64,000 bases of DNA, from positions 62,113 to 126,112 of the forward strand of contig NZ_LMMP01000050.1 of NCBI RefSeq assembly GCF_001422815.1, in the 5' to 3' direction. Source of the stretch: Methylobacterium sp. Leaf91. Its GTDB lineage: Bacteria; Pseudomonadota; Alphaproteobacteria; Rhizobiales; Beijerinckiaceae. Each line of letters begins with the position of its first letter. The first letter of the stretch is position 1. Shown here piece by piece: positions 1-8,844 of the stretch. The position numbers and the translations under genes were made by a program. The notes under the pieces were generated by a model. The model was not told where the DNA came from, searched no databases, and was given only the letters and a program-made list of their open reading frames with translations.

Positions 1-1
1 G

Positions 2-295
2 GCCGGCACCGTCGAGACCCTGGTGAAGCCCGAGAACAAGGCGACGCTGACCGCGATCCTGACCTACCACGTCGTGCCCGGCACCCTGACCGCCAAGGAC
101 CTCATGAAGATCGCCAAGGATAGCGGCGGCGAGGGCCAGATCAAGACCGTACAGGGCGCGCCGCTCGTGGTTCAGACCAAGGGCAAGGCTGTGTTTCTCA
201 CGGATGCGAAGGGCAACACCGCCAAGGTGACCATCGCCAACGTGATGCAGTCGAACGGCGTGATCCACGTCATCAACAGCGTGCTGCAGCCGTAA
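2..295 (+). CDS. Fasciclin (FAS1) domain protein, C-terminal part
   Basis: This is the end of a gene that begins before the window; the frame is open from base 2 and stops with TAA at 293-295. The visible 97 residues contain the FAS1 signature YHVVPG at about residue 27 and the closing block GVIHVINSVLQP. FAS1 domains are secreted or surface adhesion modules, and small single-domain bacterial versions are usually exported. A GTG at 23 is in frame but lies inside the conserved domain, so it is not the real start. No signal peptide can be judged because the N-terminus is missing. A good terminator follows 32 bp downstream. Confidence 0.9.
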   Translation, partial: AGTVETLVKPENKATLTAILTYHVVPGTLTAKDLMKIAKDSGGEGQIKTVQGAPLVVQTKGKAVFLTDAKGNTAKVTIANVMQSNGVIHVINSVLQP

Positions 296-327
296 GACGT
301 TTCTTCAGACCCGAAACTGACTCCCTC

Positions 328-356
328 CCCCGGCTCGACGAGAGCCGGGGTTTTTT
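328..356 (+). terminator. Rho-independent terminator after the fasciclin gene
   Basis: A 9-bp perfect stem (328-336 with 342-350) has a 5-nt GACGA loop and is followed directly by six T residues. There is no T-run in the other direction, so it ends the fasciclin transcript rather than hflX, whose stop is at 413. Confidence 0.9.
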
Positions 357-412
357 ATCGAGTCCGCTCGCGCTGAAGCGTCCCGATCGGGACGCGAGTA
401 CTGAATGACCGG

Positions 413-1822
413 CTACTCTGCCCGGCTCAGCTTGCGTGCACTGGCGAAGCGGTTGAGGAAGCGCGGCTCTTTCTCGGGTGCCACGCGGATGGCCAAGTGG
501 ATCGTGCCCGCCTCCTCGGCGCGCCGGTCGAGGACCTCGGCATTCTCGTACAGCCAATTGAGCGCTGCCCCATCCTCCGGCGCCAGGGTCACGGCGAAGG
601 TGGAACGACGCTTGGCGATCCGCGCCTCGATCCGACCGGACAGGGCCGCCAGACCCTCGCCGGTGAGGGCGGAGACCAGGATCGGCACGTCGCTGTCCCG
701 GTCGTTGCGCCCCTGGGCGCTGAGGTTGAGGAGGCGTGTCCGCTCCGAATCGTCGAGCAGGTCGGCCTTGTTCCAGACCTCGATGATTCGCTCGGCCGTC
801 GTCTCGATCCCGAGTTCCCGCAGGACCTCGCCGACATCCTCCGCCTGCGCTTCCGAATCGACGTGGCTGACATCGCGGACATGGAGCAGGATATCCGCTT
901 CGATCACGTCCTCCAGCGTGGCGCGGAAGGCGGCGATGAGGGCGGTGGGCAGTTCCGAGATGAAGCCTACCGTGTCCGAGAGGATCACCGTCTCGCCATG
1001 CGGCAGCTTCGTCGCGCGCGCGGTCGGGTCGAGGGTGGCGAACAGCATGTCCTTGGCCATCACTTCGGCCTTGGTCAGCGCATTGAACAGGGTCGATTTG
1101 CCGGCATTGGTGTAGCCGACGAGGGCGACGATCGGGTACGGCACCCGCGCGCGGCTCTCCCGGTGGAGACCGCGTGTGCGCGTGACGCTGTCGAGCTCGC
1201 GCTCGATCTTCGTCATCCGCTCCTGGATCATCCGGCGATCGGCCTCGATCTGCGTCTCGCCGGGGCCGCCGAGGAAGCCGAAGCCGCCGCGCTGCCGTTC
1301 CAAGTGGGTCCAGGACCGTACGAGCCGGCTCCGCTGATAGGCCAGGTGGGCATGCTCGACCTGTAGCGTGCCCTCGCGGGTCGAGGCACGACGGCCGAAA
1401 ATTTCGAGGATCAGGCCGGTGCGGTCGATGACCTTGCAGCCGAACGCCTTTTCCAGGTTGCGCTGCTGCACCGGCGAGAGTGCGCAATCCATCACGACGA
1501 GCCCGATCTCCTCGGCCTTGATCCGCCCGGCCAGTTCCTCGACGCGGCCCTTGCCGAGATAGGTCGAGGGGCGGATGCGGGAGACGGGCGCGATGATCGC
1601 TTCGGTGACGTCCAGTTCGATGGCCACGGCGAGACCCGCCGCCTCGTCGATCCGCGCCTCGCTGGAACGCATCGGCTCCTGCGTCTGGCTGCCGTTCCTC
1701 GAGAGAGAAGTACGGGTGAGATACGGCCCCACGACGAGCGTATGGGTTGCCGCCGCGATGTCTCCCTCGGGGGCGGCCATCGCCTGCAGCCGTGCCTCTC
1801 CGGGAAGCATAGGTTCGCTCAT
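413..1822 (-). CDS. hflX: GTPase HflX
   Basis: This 469-aa protein is a ribosome-associated GTPase of the Obg-HflX superfamily, which in E. coli splits stalled ribosomes under heat stress. The N-terminal HflX domain spans about residues 25-190 and contains the glycine-rich stretch GFGFLGGPGETQIE at 180-193. A coiled-coil linker is followed by the G domain with P-loop GYTNAGKST at 236-244, the DTVGF switch and NKAD. The ATG at 1822 gives a length slightly above the usual 430-450; ATGs further in would also fit the family. In most Alphaproteobacteria hflX directly follows hfq in one operon. Here a gene on the other strand lies between them, so hflX probably has its own promoter in 1823-2194. 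Confidence 0.97.
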   Translation of the reverse strand: MSEPMLPGEARLQAMAAPEGDIAAATHTLVVGPYLTRTSLSRNGSQTQEPMRSSEARIDEAAGLAVAIELDVTEAIIAPVSRIRPSTYLGKGRVEELAGRIKAEEIGLVVMDCALSPVQQRNLEKAFGCKVIDRTGLILEIFGRRASTREGTLQVEHAHLAYQRSRLVRSWTHLERQRGGFGFLGGPGETQIEADRRMIQERMTKIERELDSVTRTRGLHRESRARVPYPIVALVGYTNAGKSTLFNALTKAEVMAKDMLFATLDPTARATKLPHGETVILSDTVGFISELPTALIAAFRATLEDVIEADILLHVRDVSHVDSEAQAEDVGEVLRELGIETTAERIIEVWNKADLLDDSERTRLLNLSAQGRNDRDSDVPILVSALTGEGLAALSGRIEARIAKRRSTFAVTLAPEDGAALNWLYENAEVLDRRAEEAGTIHLAIRVAPEKEPRFLNRFASARKLSRAE

Positions 1823-2194
1823 GAAGTTCCCTTGCCCATCGGGCTTAGAGCGCTCTCCGCCGACGGGGATGCCGGGTCGGCGAAAAAAGCGCGGATCTCG
1901 TGTCTCTCACAAAACTCCCGCTGCGCCATCCTGCTCGGAGGAGAAGCACTCACTCATCGCGAGTGTCATGAGATCTACTCATATGGGGGAGCCGGGGCTC
2001 CATTGACAGTGTCCGGGCGGGGCGCGGGAATGCCGGCTCGTTGCCCACGGAACCTCAAGGGCGGCGCCATCCGATCCGTGGGCAAATATCAATGTAGGAG
2101 CATGTATAAGAACCACATTAATCGGATCGTAAGGGCTAACGCGGCTTATCGAGCGGCCTGAGGCAGGCCTGTCAATGTTACCGAAGGTTAGCAT
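1823..2194. other. Divergent intergenic region between hflX and the secreted-protein gene
   Basis: These 372 bp separate two divergent genes and should hold both promoters. The part next to 2195 (about 2080-2190) is relatively AT-rich, as expected for a promoter, and ends in a GAAGG ribosome binding site 7 nt before the ATG at 2195. No small gene, hairpin or repeat is convincing here. Confidence 0.5.
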
Positions 2195-2779
2195 ATGAAA
2201 ACTATTTCTCTTTTGGCGGCCGTGGCGTTGTCGATCCTCGGCACCGCAGCGCAGGCCCAGCCTGTTCCGGATGCGAAGTCCGATACCAAGATCGCCATGC
2301 CGGCCGCGAACTGGCTGTTCGTCCAGACCGCCGATTCCGTGACGTTCGAGGGCAACACCCTGACGCTCAAGGGTGTCGCGCCGCAGACCCTGATGTTCAC
2401 CGACCGGCCCGAGCGCATGACCGGCGACGCGGCCACGGCGAAGTTCGTCGATTACTGGACCTCCGGAAAGAGCGACTTCCAGAAGGACCCGCCGAACGCG
2501 ACGTTGTCGGTGGATGTCAACGGCGAGGCTCAGCTCTCCGTCGTCGAACTCACCGATCCGAAGCTCAACGGCGACACCCTCACCTATACCGTCAAGGTTC
2601 TCGGCGATAAGCCGCCCGTTTCGGGCAAGAGCGCGAGCCTCTTCATCGATTGGTGGTACGGTCCCGGCTGGGGCCCGCGTCATTTCTGGCATCCCGGCCC
2701 ATGGGGCGCCTATGGCGGCGGCGCCTGCTGGCGCGGTCCGTATGGCGGCCTGCATTGTCGTCCGGCATGGGGCTGGTAA
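2195..2779 (+). CDS. Secreted protein of unknown function with Gly/Trp/Pro-rich tail
   Basis: This 194-aa protein has a clear signal peptide: MKT, a hydrophobic core, then cleavage after AQA at about residue 22. The mature part (23-150) matches no family I can name. It contains two blocks, WLFVQTADSVTFEGNTLTLK and the region around TLMFTDRPERM, which suggest a small periplasmic beta-rich domain. The last 45 residues are rich in Trp, Gly, Pro and His (repeated W-G-P units), a composition seen in periplasmic or cell-surface proteins. The ATG at 2195 follows a good GAAGG ribosome binding site. The gene sits on the opposite strand between hfq and hflX, which are normally adjacent, so it is a lineage-specific insertion. 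A strong terminator follows. Confidence 0.8.
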   Translation: MKTISLLAAVALSILGTAAQAQPVPDAKSDTKIAMPAANWLFVQTADSVTFEGNTLTLKGVAPQTLMFTDRPERMTGDAATAKFVDYWTSGKSDFQKDPPNATLSVDVNGEAQLSVVELTDPKLNGDTLTYTVKVLGDKPPVSGKSASLFIDWWYGPGWGPRHFWHPGPWGAYGGGACWRGPYGGLHCRPAWGW

Positions 2780-2814
2780 GCCCGTCTTGCGCCTGATCCC
2801 GTCGTGAGATGCGA

Positions 2815-2846
2815 GCCCGGTTCGACGAAGGTCGAGCCGGGCTTTT
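2815..2846 (+). terminator. Rho-independent terminator after the secreted-protein gene
   Basis: A 12-bp stem (2815-2826 with 2831-2842, one G-T pair) with a GAAG tetraloop is followed by TTTT. It lies 35 bp after the stop at 2779 and shields the convergent hfq gene. Confidence 0.85.
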
Positions 2847-2867
2847 CCGCCTCACCGCACGGGAAGG

Positions 2868-3122
2868 TCAGGCTTTCTCGGGCGCCGTCTCGTCCGGCTC
2901 GAACAACTGAACCGGGTGACCGGGCATGATCGTCGAGATCGCATGCTTGTAGACGAGCTGCGAATGACCGTCCCGGCGCAGGAGGACGCAGAAGTTGTCG
3001 AACCAGGTCACGACGCCCTGGAGCTTGACGCCGTTGACGAGGAAGATCGTGAGCGGGATCTTGTTCTTGCGGACATGATTGAGAAACGTGTCCTGCAGGT
3101 TCTGAGCGCGTTCGCCCGCCAT
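2868..3122 (-). CDS. hfq: RNA chaperone Hfq
   Basis: This 84-aa Sm-like protein forms a hexameric ring that pairs small RNAs with mRNAs. The whole Sm fold is present: Sm1 with NKIPLTIFLVNGVKLQG (about 20-36) and the diagnostic Sm2 YKHAISTIMP (about 58-67). The C-terminal tail is short and acidic, as in alphaproteobacterial Hfq. The ATG at 3122 is preceded by AAGGA about 10 nt upstream in an AT-rich leader. It follows ntrX on the same strand with a 166-bp gap, enough for its own promoter. Confidence 0.98.
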   Translation of the reverse strand: MAGERAQNLQDTFLNHVRKNKIPLTIFLVNGVKLQGVVTWFDNFCVLLRRDGHSQLVYKHAISTIMPGHPVQLFEPDETAPEKA

Positions 3123-3288
3123 TTTTTATTAATCCTTCTTATAAACCTGCCGCCCGCCGTGACTGGCGGGTTCTTGTTGGTTTGAATGCGTAGCAGACCG
3201 GTGAAAACAGACAACCTCGACTATTACACGTTCATTGTCACGCACATGCAAGGGGCACGTACATGTAAGGTGAAGGTCGCCCGGGCCC

Positions 3289-4659
3289 TCAGGGGCCGAT
3301 GCCGAGCGACTTCAGCTTGCGGTGCAGGGCCGAGCGTTCCATCCCGATGAACTCGGCGGTCCGCGATATGTTTCCGGAGAATCGCGCGATCTGCGCGATC
3401 AGATATTCGCGCTCGAAGATCTCGCGCGCCTCGCGCAAGGCGAGGCTCATCAGCTTCTCGCCGCCCGCCCCGTTCGGCGTCGTCGGCACCAGGGCGCCGA
3501 TCTCGGTGGGAAGCATCTCGGAGGTCACCTCCTGCTCCGGGTCGGTATGGGTGAGGATCATCAGCCGTTCGACGTTGTTGCGCAGCTGACGGATGTTGCC
3601 GGGCCAATCGTGCGATTGCAGCACCGCCATGGCGTCCTCGGCGATACGTCGGCGGGCGAGCCCCGTGGCGGTCGAGATCTGCTCCATGAAGAAGTTGATG
3701 AGTTCCGGCACGTCCTCGCGCCGCTCGGACAGGGACGGCACCCGGATCGGCACCACGGAAAGGCGGTGGAACAGGTCTTCGCGGAAGCGGCCCGCGGCGA
3801 TCTCCTCGGCGAGATCGCGCGAGGAGGAGGAGATGATGCGCACGTCCACATGGACGCGGGTGGTGCCGCCGACGCGCTGGAAGTTCTGGTCCACCAGAAC
3901 CCGCAGGATGCGGTTCTGGGTCTCGCGCGGCATGTCGGCGATCTCGTCGATATAGAGGGAGCCGCCATGGGCCTCCTCCAGGGCGCCCACCCGGCGGGCG
4001 CGGCCCTCACCGGCCTCGACGCCGAACAGTTCCGCTTCCATGGTCTCTGGGGTGATCATCGCCGCGTTGATGACCACGAACGGGCCGCTCGCGCGGGTCG
4101 ACGAGGCGTGCAGCGTCCGCGCCGAGAGTTCCTTGCCCGAACCCGGCGCGCCCAGAATCATCACGCGTGCATTGGTGGGGGCCACCCGCTCCACGGTCTG
4201 GCGCAGCTGGTTCACCGCCACGGACCCGCCGACGAGACGGCTCGCCTGTCCTGAGCGCGCCTTGAGGTCACGCACCTCGCGCTTGAGCCGGGAGGCTTCG
4301 AGGGCACGCTCGGCGACCAGGACCAGACGGTCGGCCTTGAACGGCTTCTCGATGAAGTCGTAGGCGCCCGCCTTGATGGCGGCCACCGCCGTCTCGATGT
4401 TGCCGTGGCCCGAAATCATCACCACCGGCAGGTCGGGATGCCCCAGCTTGATCTGGTCGAGCACCTGCAGCCCGTCGAGGCGCGAACCCTGCAGCCAGAT
4501 GTCGAGGAAGACGAGGTGAGGGCGACGCGACTCGATGGCGGCGAGCGCCTCGTCGGAGCCTCCGGCCGTGCGGGTCCGGTGGCCTTCGTCGTCGAGAATG
4601 CCGGCGACGAGGTCGCGGATGTCGGCCTCATCGTCGACGATCAGAATATCGGCGCTCAT
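3289..4659 (-). CDS. ntrX: Nitrogen-stress response regulator NtrX
   Basis: This 456-aa protein is the response regulator paired with NtrY. It has a receiver domain (1-120, phospho-acceptor Asp53 in LVFLDIWLQ, Lys in EKPF), an AAA+ domain (about 140-385) with Walker A GAPGSGKE and Walker B SLYIDEIADMP, and a C-terminal Fis-type helix-turn-helix (about 415-456). The loop that contacts sigma-54 reads EAGEGRARRVGALEEA, so the GAFTGA motif of true sigma-54 activators is absent; the NtrC in this window has it. NtrX therefore probably acts on other promoters or as a repressor. Its ATG overlaps the ntrY stop by 4 nt (4656-4659), which indicates translational coupling. Confidence 0.96.
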   Translation of the reverse strand: MSADILIVDDEADIRDLVAGILDDEGHRTRTAGGSDEALAAIESRRPHLVFLDIWLQGSRLDGLQVLDQIKLGHPDLPVVMISGHGNIETAVAAIKAGAYDFIEKPFKADRLVLVAERALEASRLKREVRDLKARSGQASRLVGGSVAVNQLRQTVERVAPTNARVMILGAPGSGKELSARTLHASSTRASGPFVVINAAMITPETMEAELFGVEAGEGRARRVGALEEAHGGSLYIDEIADMPRETQNRILRVLVDQNFQRVGGTTRVHVDVRIISSSSRDLAEEIAAGRFREDLFHRLSVVPIRVPSLSERREDVPELINFFMEQISTATGLARRRIAEDAMAVLQSHDWPGNIRQLRNNVERLMILTHTDPEQEVTSEMLPTEIGALVPTTPNGAGGEKLMSLALREAREIFEREYLIAQIARFSGNISRTAEFIGMERSALHRKLKSLGIGP

Positions 4660-6977
4660 GACGTCATCTCCGCGATTGGGGGTGCCGTCTGTGCGGCAAC
4701 CTTCTCAGCCTGCGCGGAAGGTGTCCCCTCCGGCTTCTTTTCCTGGGTATCGAGCGGCACGCGCATCCGCACGCGACCGCCCCTGCCCTCTGGATTGTCG
4801 TTCAGTTCGATGCCACCGCCATGCTCTTCGAGCACCTTGCTGACGATCGCGAGCCCGAGCCCGGTGCCGCCCTCGCGGGTGGTCATATAGGGCTCGAGCA
4901 GCCGCTGGCGCCCCTCGACGGGGAAGCCTTTGCCGTTGTCGGTGATCTCGATCACCGCGAACCCCTCCTCGACGAGGAGGCGCAGATCGACCCGGCCTTT
5001 GCCCAGTTCGGCCTCGGGCACGGCGGAAACGGCCTCCACCGCGTTCTTGAGAATGTTGGTGATCGCCTGCGACAGGAGCCTGATGTCGAAGGCGGCATGC
5101 AGGCGGTCCTGCCCGGCTTCGGTGAAGCCGAACTCCATGTCGGGATGCGCCACCCGCATCATGAACAGGTTCTGTTTGGCGATCTCGCTGAGGTCGTTCC
5201 GGGCGATGGCGGGTTTCGGCATCCGGGCGAAGGACGAGAACTCGTCCACCATGCGCTTGATCTCGTCCACCTGGCGGATGATCGTCGCCGTGCACTGGTC
5301 GAACACGTCTTTGTCCGCGACGATGACCTTGCCGTATTTGCGCCGGATGCGCTCGGCCGAGAGCTGGATCGGGGTCAGCGGGTTCTTGATCTCGTGGGCG
5401 ATGCGGCGGGCGACATCCGCCCAGGCGGAGGTGCGCTGGGCCGTGACGAGGTCGGTGATGTCGTCCAGCGTCACCACGAAGCCGCGGGCGCCGCCTTGCG
5501 CCTGCTCGCTGGTGACGCGCACGGTGACCGTGCGCTCGCGCCCGTCGCGGGTCAGCTGGATCTGCTGCTGGAGGGCGCGCAGGCGGCCCTCCCCTCCCTC
5601 GGGAAGGATGGCCTGAAGCTCGGGCACCGCCTGGACCAGCGGCTTGCCGATGATCGCGTCCGCCTTGAGCCCGAGCGTGCGCTCGATGGAGGGGTTGGCG
5701 ATGGTGACGAGCCCCGCCGCGTCGACGCCGATGACGCCGGGGGAGACGCCGGCGAGGACCGCTTCGGTGAACCGGCGGCGGCGGTCGATGAGTTCGCTGG
5801 CCGCCGTCAGCCCATCGTGCTGGCGCCGCAGCTCCTGGGTCATCTTGTTGAAGCTCTCGCCGAGATGGGCGAGGTCGCCGTCGCTCTTCCGGGCCGGGAC
5901 CTGGGCGTAGAAATTGCCCGAGGCGACTTGGTCGGCCGCGTTGATCAGCCGGCGGATCGGCGCGACGAACCGGTTGGCGAAGTTGAGGCCGAACCAGACC
6001 GCCGACAGCAGGGCGATCAGTGCGATCAGCACGAAGATCGAGGCGAAGCTGATCTGGATCGAGCGCTTCAGGGAATCGTAGGTGAGGTACTCGGCCGCCG
6101 CCGCCCGCGAGACGCCGGGGAAGTCGACGGCGAGCTGGCTCACCTCGCGCTGCACCAGCAGCACGGCCCCGTCATAGGCGGGCATCTGCAGCAGGGCGGC
6201 GAAGATCCGGCCCTCGCTCGGCCGCAGGCAGATCGTCTCGTTGGACTTGGCCGCCTCCTCGAAGGCCGCGGCGGAGGGGAGCCGGCGTTCCTTCAGGATG
6301 TCGATCTTGGCGCGGGCCACGACCTCGTTCGGCCCCCGCATGATCTCGGCGACCGGCAGGCCGAGCGCCGTCGCCCGCGTAGTCAGGAAGTTCTCGAACC
6401 ATTGCCGGTTCACGTCGAAATTCGGCCGCGCCCGCGTGAGGTCGTCGTTGAGGATGCGGATCTCGCGGGCGAGCGACTGGCACTGGTTCTCCTGGTAGGC
6501 GTCGGCCACCTCGACGGATTTCAGCACCACGTCGCGGACGCGGTCGGTGAAGCCCAGCGACAATCCGCGATCGATCGTCACCGCCGCCACGACGGCCAGG
6601 AGCACCGTGGGCAGGATCGCGATGAGGCTGAACAGCCCGACGATGCGGGTATGCAGGCGTGCCACGGCCGCATTGGCCCGGCGCGCATGCAGGAAGACCC
6701 GCGCCTCCCAGCCGATGACGACGAACAGGCTGAGGACGAGGAAGACGTTGATGCCCAGTAGCGTCAGGCCGATCGTCGGCGTCGGCGTGACCCGGATGAC
6801 CCCGGCGAGGATCAGGAAGGTCGCGATGGCCGAGACCAGGGCGGTGCTGACGACGAGCGCACCGACCCAGCCGGGCCCGCGCGGCGGCGCCCGTCTGTTA
6901 TGCGGTTCGGGCTCGCCCTGCGGGGAGACGTCGTCTCCCGAGGCGGCCGATTGTCTGGAACGTCGAAGCCACGCCAT
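4656..6977 (-). CDS. ntrY: Membrane sensor histidine kinase NtrY
   Basis: This 773-aa kinase is the partner of NtrX. The N-terminus has several transmembrane helices (about 35-115), a periplasmic sensing region, then another helix near 310-330 and a HAMP domain (about 330-390). A PAS domain (about 400-500) follows, then HisKA with the H-box ARRIAHEIKNPLTPIQLSAE. The ATPase domain has the N box (KNAVEAV) and the G boxes DNGKGF and GGTGLGLAI. The length and order match NtrY proteins. A proline- and basic-rich cytoplasmic N-terminus precedes the first helix. In most relatives ntrC lies just upstream; here about 6.2 kb of accessory genes separate the two Ntr pairs. Confidence 0.96.
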   Translation of the reverse strand: MAWLRRSRQSAASGDDVSPQGEPEPHNRRAPPRGPGWVGALVVSTALVSAIATFLILAGVIRVTPTPTIGLTLLGINVFLVLSLFVVIGWEARVFLHARRANAAVARLHTRIVGLFSLIAILPTVLLAVVAAVTIDRGLSLGFTDRVRDVVLKSVEVADAYQENQCQSLAREIRILNDDLTRARPNFDVNRQWFENFLTTRATALGLPVAEIMRGPNEVVARAKIDILKERRLPSAAAFEEAAKSNETICLRPSEGRIFAALLQMPAYDGAVLLVQREVSQLAVDFPGVSRAAAAEYLTYDSLKRSIQISFASIFVLIALIALLSAVWFGLNFANRFVAPIRRLINAADQVASGNFYAQVPARKSDGDLAHLGESFNKMTQELRRQHDGLTAASELIDRRRRFTEAVLAGVSPGVIGVDAAGLVTIANPSIERTLGLKADAIIGKPLVQAVPELQAILPEGGEGRLRALQQQIQLTRDGRERTVTVRVTSEQAQGGARGFVVTLDDITDLVTAQRTSAWADVARRIAHEIKNPLTPIQLSAERIRRKYGKVIVADKDVFDQCTATIIRQVDEIKRMVDEFSSFARMPKPAIARNDLSEIAKQNLFMMRVAHPDMEFGFTEAGQDRLHAAFDIRLLSQAITNILKNAVEAVSAVPEAELGKGRVDLRLLVEEGFAVIEITDNGKGFPVEGRQRLLEPYMTTREGGTGLGLAIVSKVLEEHGGGIELNDNPEGRGGRVRMRVPLDTQEKKPEGTPSAQAEKVAAQTAPPIAEMTS

Positions 6978-7190
6978 GGCTGATGCGTCGCCACAACAGT
7001 GTGGCGAAATTAATACGAATCGGGCAGGCGTATCGGCGGAAAACGTTCATGCAGCGCGGCCTCACACGACGCTTCGAGCGGTGAAACCGATGCTGCCGCA
7101 GCAGGCTGCGTCCGGTTCTTGCCAGGGACATGTCACTGTCGACCGAGCGTAAAAATACATTATCCTCACGCCTTTCCTCACACCGAGTTC

Positions 7191-8792
7191 ATGATGCCCG
7201 AGACGCCCGTCTATTCCTCCGCCGCCGTTGCCGCGCCTCACCACCTGGCCGCCACCGCCGGACAGACCGTTCTGGCGCAAGGCGGCAACGCCATCGAGGC
7301 GATGGCGGCGATGGCGGCGACCATCGCCGTGGTCTATCCGCATATGAACGGCATCGGAGGCGACGGGTTCTGGCTGGTTCGCGAACCGGGCGGCCGGGTG
7401 CGTGGCATCGAGGCCTGCGGTCCGGCCGGGTCTCTCGCCACGGTCGCTCGCTATCGCAGCCAGGGCCATGAAACGATCCCCTCGCGCGGGCCGGATGCGG
7501 CGCTCACCGTGGCCGGCGCCATCGGCGGTTGGCGGCTCGCCCTCGACCTCGCCAAGGCGCTGGGCGGCCGGCTCCCCCTCGAGACCTTGCTGTCGGATGC
7601 GATCCGCCATGCGCGCCAGGGCTGCGCGGTGTCGCCCTCCGAGGCGCGCTACGTGCCGAAGGAGCTCGACACGCTGCACGACCAGCCCGGTTTCGCGCAG
7701 ACCTTCCTCGACGGGGGCAAGCCCTTCGCCGCTGGCGCCACGCGCCGCCTGCCGGCCCTCGCCGATACGCTCGAACAATTGGCCCATGCGGGGCTCGACG
7801 ATTTCTACCGGGGCGACCTCGGCCGCGAGATCGCCGCCGATCTCGACCGCCTCGGTTCGCCGGTGACGCGGGCCGATCTCGAAGCCTACGCGCCGCGAGA
7901 GCGGGCGGCCCTGTCCCTGCGCCGTCGCGACGCGACGCTTTACAACTTCCCGCCGCCCACCCAGGGACTCGCCGCGCTCATCATCCTCGGCATCTTCGAC
8001 CGGCTGAAGATTTCGCGGCCCGAGAGCACGGCGCAGTATCACGGGCTGATCGAGGCGACGAAGCGCGCCTTCGCCATCCGCGACCGCACGGTCACCGATT
8101 ACGACCGGTTGAGCGTCGATCCGGCGAGCTTCCTCACCCCGGAGCGCCTCGACCGCGAGGCGGCTCAGATCGACATGCGTCGCGCCGCCTCCGTGCCCCT
8201 CCGGGGACCGGGCGACGGCGACACGGTCTGGATGGGCGCCATCGACAAGGACGGTCTGGCCGTCTCCTACATCCAGTCGATCTACTGGGAATACGGTTCG
8301 GGGATCGTCCTGCCGAAGACCGGCATCCATTGGCAGAACCGCGGCACCTCGTTCTCCCTGGACAAGGGCGCGGTGAACCCCCTGGAGCCGGGGCGCCGGC
8401 CGTTCCACACCCTGATCCCCGGACTGGCCGCCTTCGACGACGGGCGCGTGATGTCCTACGGCAGCATGGGCGGCGACGGGCAACCGCAATTCCAGGCCCA
8501 GATTTTTTCGCGGTATGCCGATTATGGCATGAGCCCGGCCGAGGCCGTCGACGCGCCGCGCCTGCTCTACGGGCGCACATGGGGTGCCGAATCCCTGAGC
8601 GTGAAGGTGGAGGACCGGTTCGATCCGGCCTGTATCGCCGAGCTGCGCTCGATGGGCCACGAGATCGAGGAACTCGGTGGTTCCTACATCGATTCCCTGG
8701 GCCATGCCGGCATGCTGGTCCGCCATCCCGGCAACGGGCGGATCGAGGCGGTCCACGATCCGCGCTCGGATGGCGGTTCGGCCGGCCTGTGA
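7191..8792 (+). CDS. Gamma-glutamyltransferase-family Ntn hydrolase (oxamate amidohydrolase HpxW-like)
   Basis: This 533-aa protein is a gamma-glutamyltransferase-family proenzyme that would self-cleave before a nucleophilic Thr, which I place in GDGDTVWMGAIDKDG near residue 347. The following IQSIYWEYGSGIV and GMGGDGQPQ-type glycine motifs (seen as GSMGGDGQPQ) support the fold. There is no signal peptide, unlike periplasmic glutathione-degrading Ggt, so it is probably cytoplasmic, as are HpxW-type amidohydrolases that split oxamate to oxalate and ammonia. The start is taken at the double ATG 7191/7194; the 24 upstream in-frame codons look non-coding. An OxlT-like oxalate/formate antiporter two genes downstream fits an oxalate link. 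Substrate is inferred, not shown. Confidence 0.8.
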   Translation: MMPETPVYSSAAVAAPHHLAATAGQTVLAQGGNAIEAMAAMAATIAVVYPHMNGIGGDGFWLVREPGGRVRGIEACGPAGSLATVARYRSQGHETIPSRGPDAALTVAGAIGGWRLALDLAKALGGRLPLETLLSDAIRHARQGCAVSPSEARYVPKELDTLHDQPGFAQTFLDGGKPFAAGATRRLPALADTLEQLAHAGLDDFYRGDLGREIAADLDRLGSPVTRADLEAYAPRERAALSLRRRDATLYNFPPPTQGLAALIILGIFDRLKISRPESTAQYHGLIEATKRAFAIRDRTVTDYDRLSVDPASFLTPERLDREAAQIDMRRAASVPLRGPGDGDTVWMGAIDKDGLAVSYIQSIYWEYGSGIVLPKTGIHWQNRGTSFSLDKGAVNPLEPGRRPFHTLIPGLAAFDDGRVMSYGSMGGDGQPQFQAQIFSRYADYGMSPAEAVDAPRLLYGRTWGAESLSVKVEDRFDPACIAELRSMGHEIEELGGSYIDSLGHAGMLVRHPGNGRIEAVHDPRSDGGSAGL

Positions 8793-8844
8793 GACGGGTC
8801 CCCGCCGGGGACCGGACGATCGAGACCCAGAGACCGGACGGTTC

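Noticed and set aside
3153..3170. CCCGCC/GGCGGG hairpin upstream of hfq as a terminator
   Set aside because: The T-rich side faces the plus strand, where no gene ends here; on the minus strand no T-run follows, so it does not clearly end ntrX.
4821..6761. A 646-codon open frame opposite ntrY
   Set aside because: It is antisense to a fully conserved kinase gene, is rich in Gly, Asp, Arg and His as expected from GC-rich codon shadows, and has no recognisable domain.
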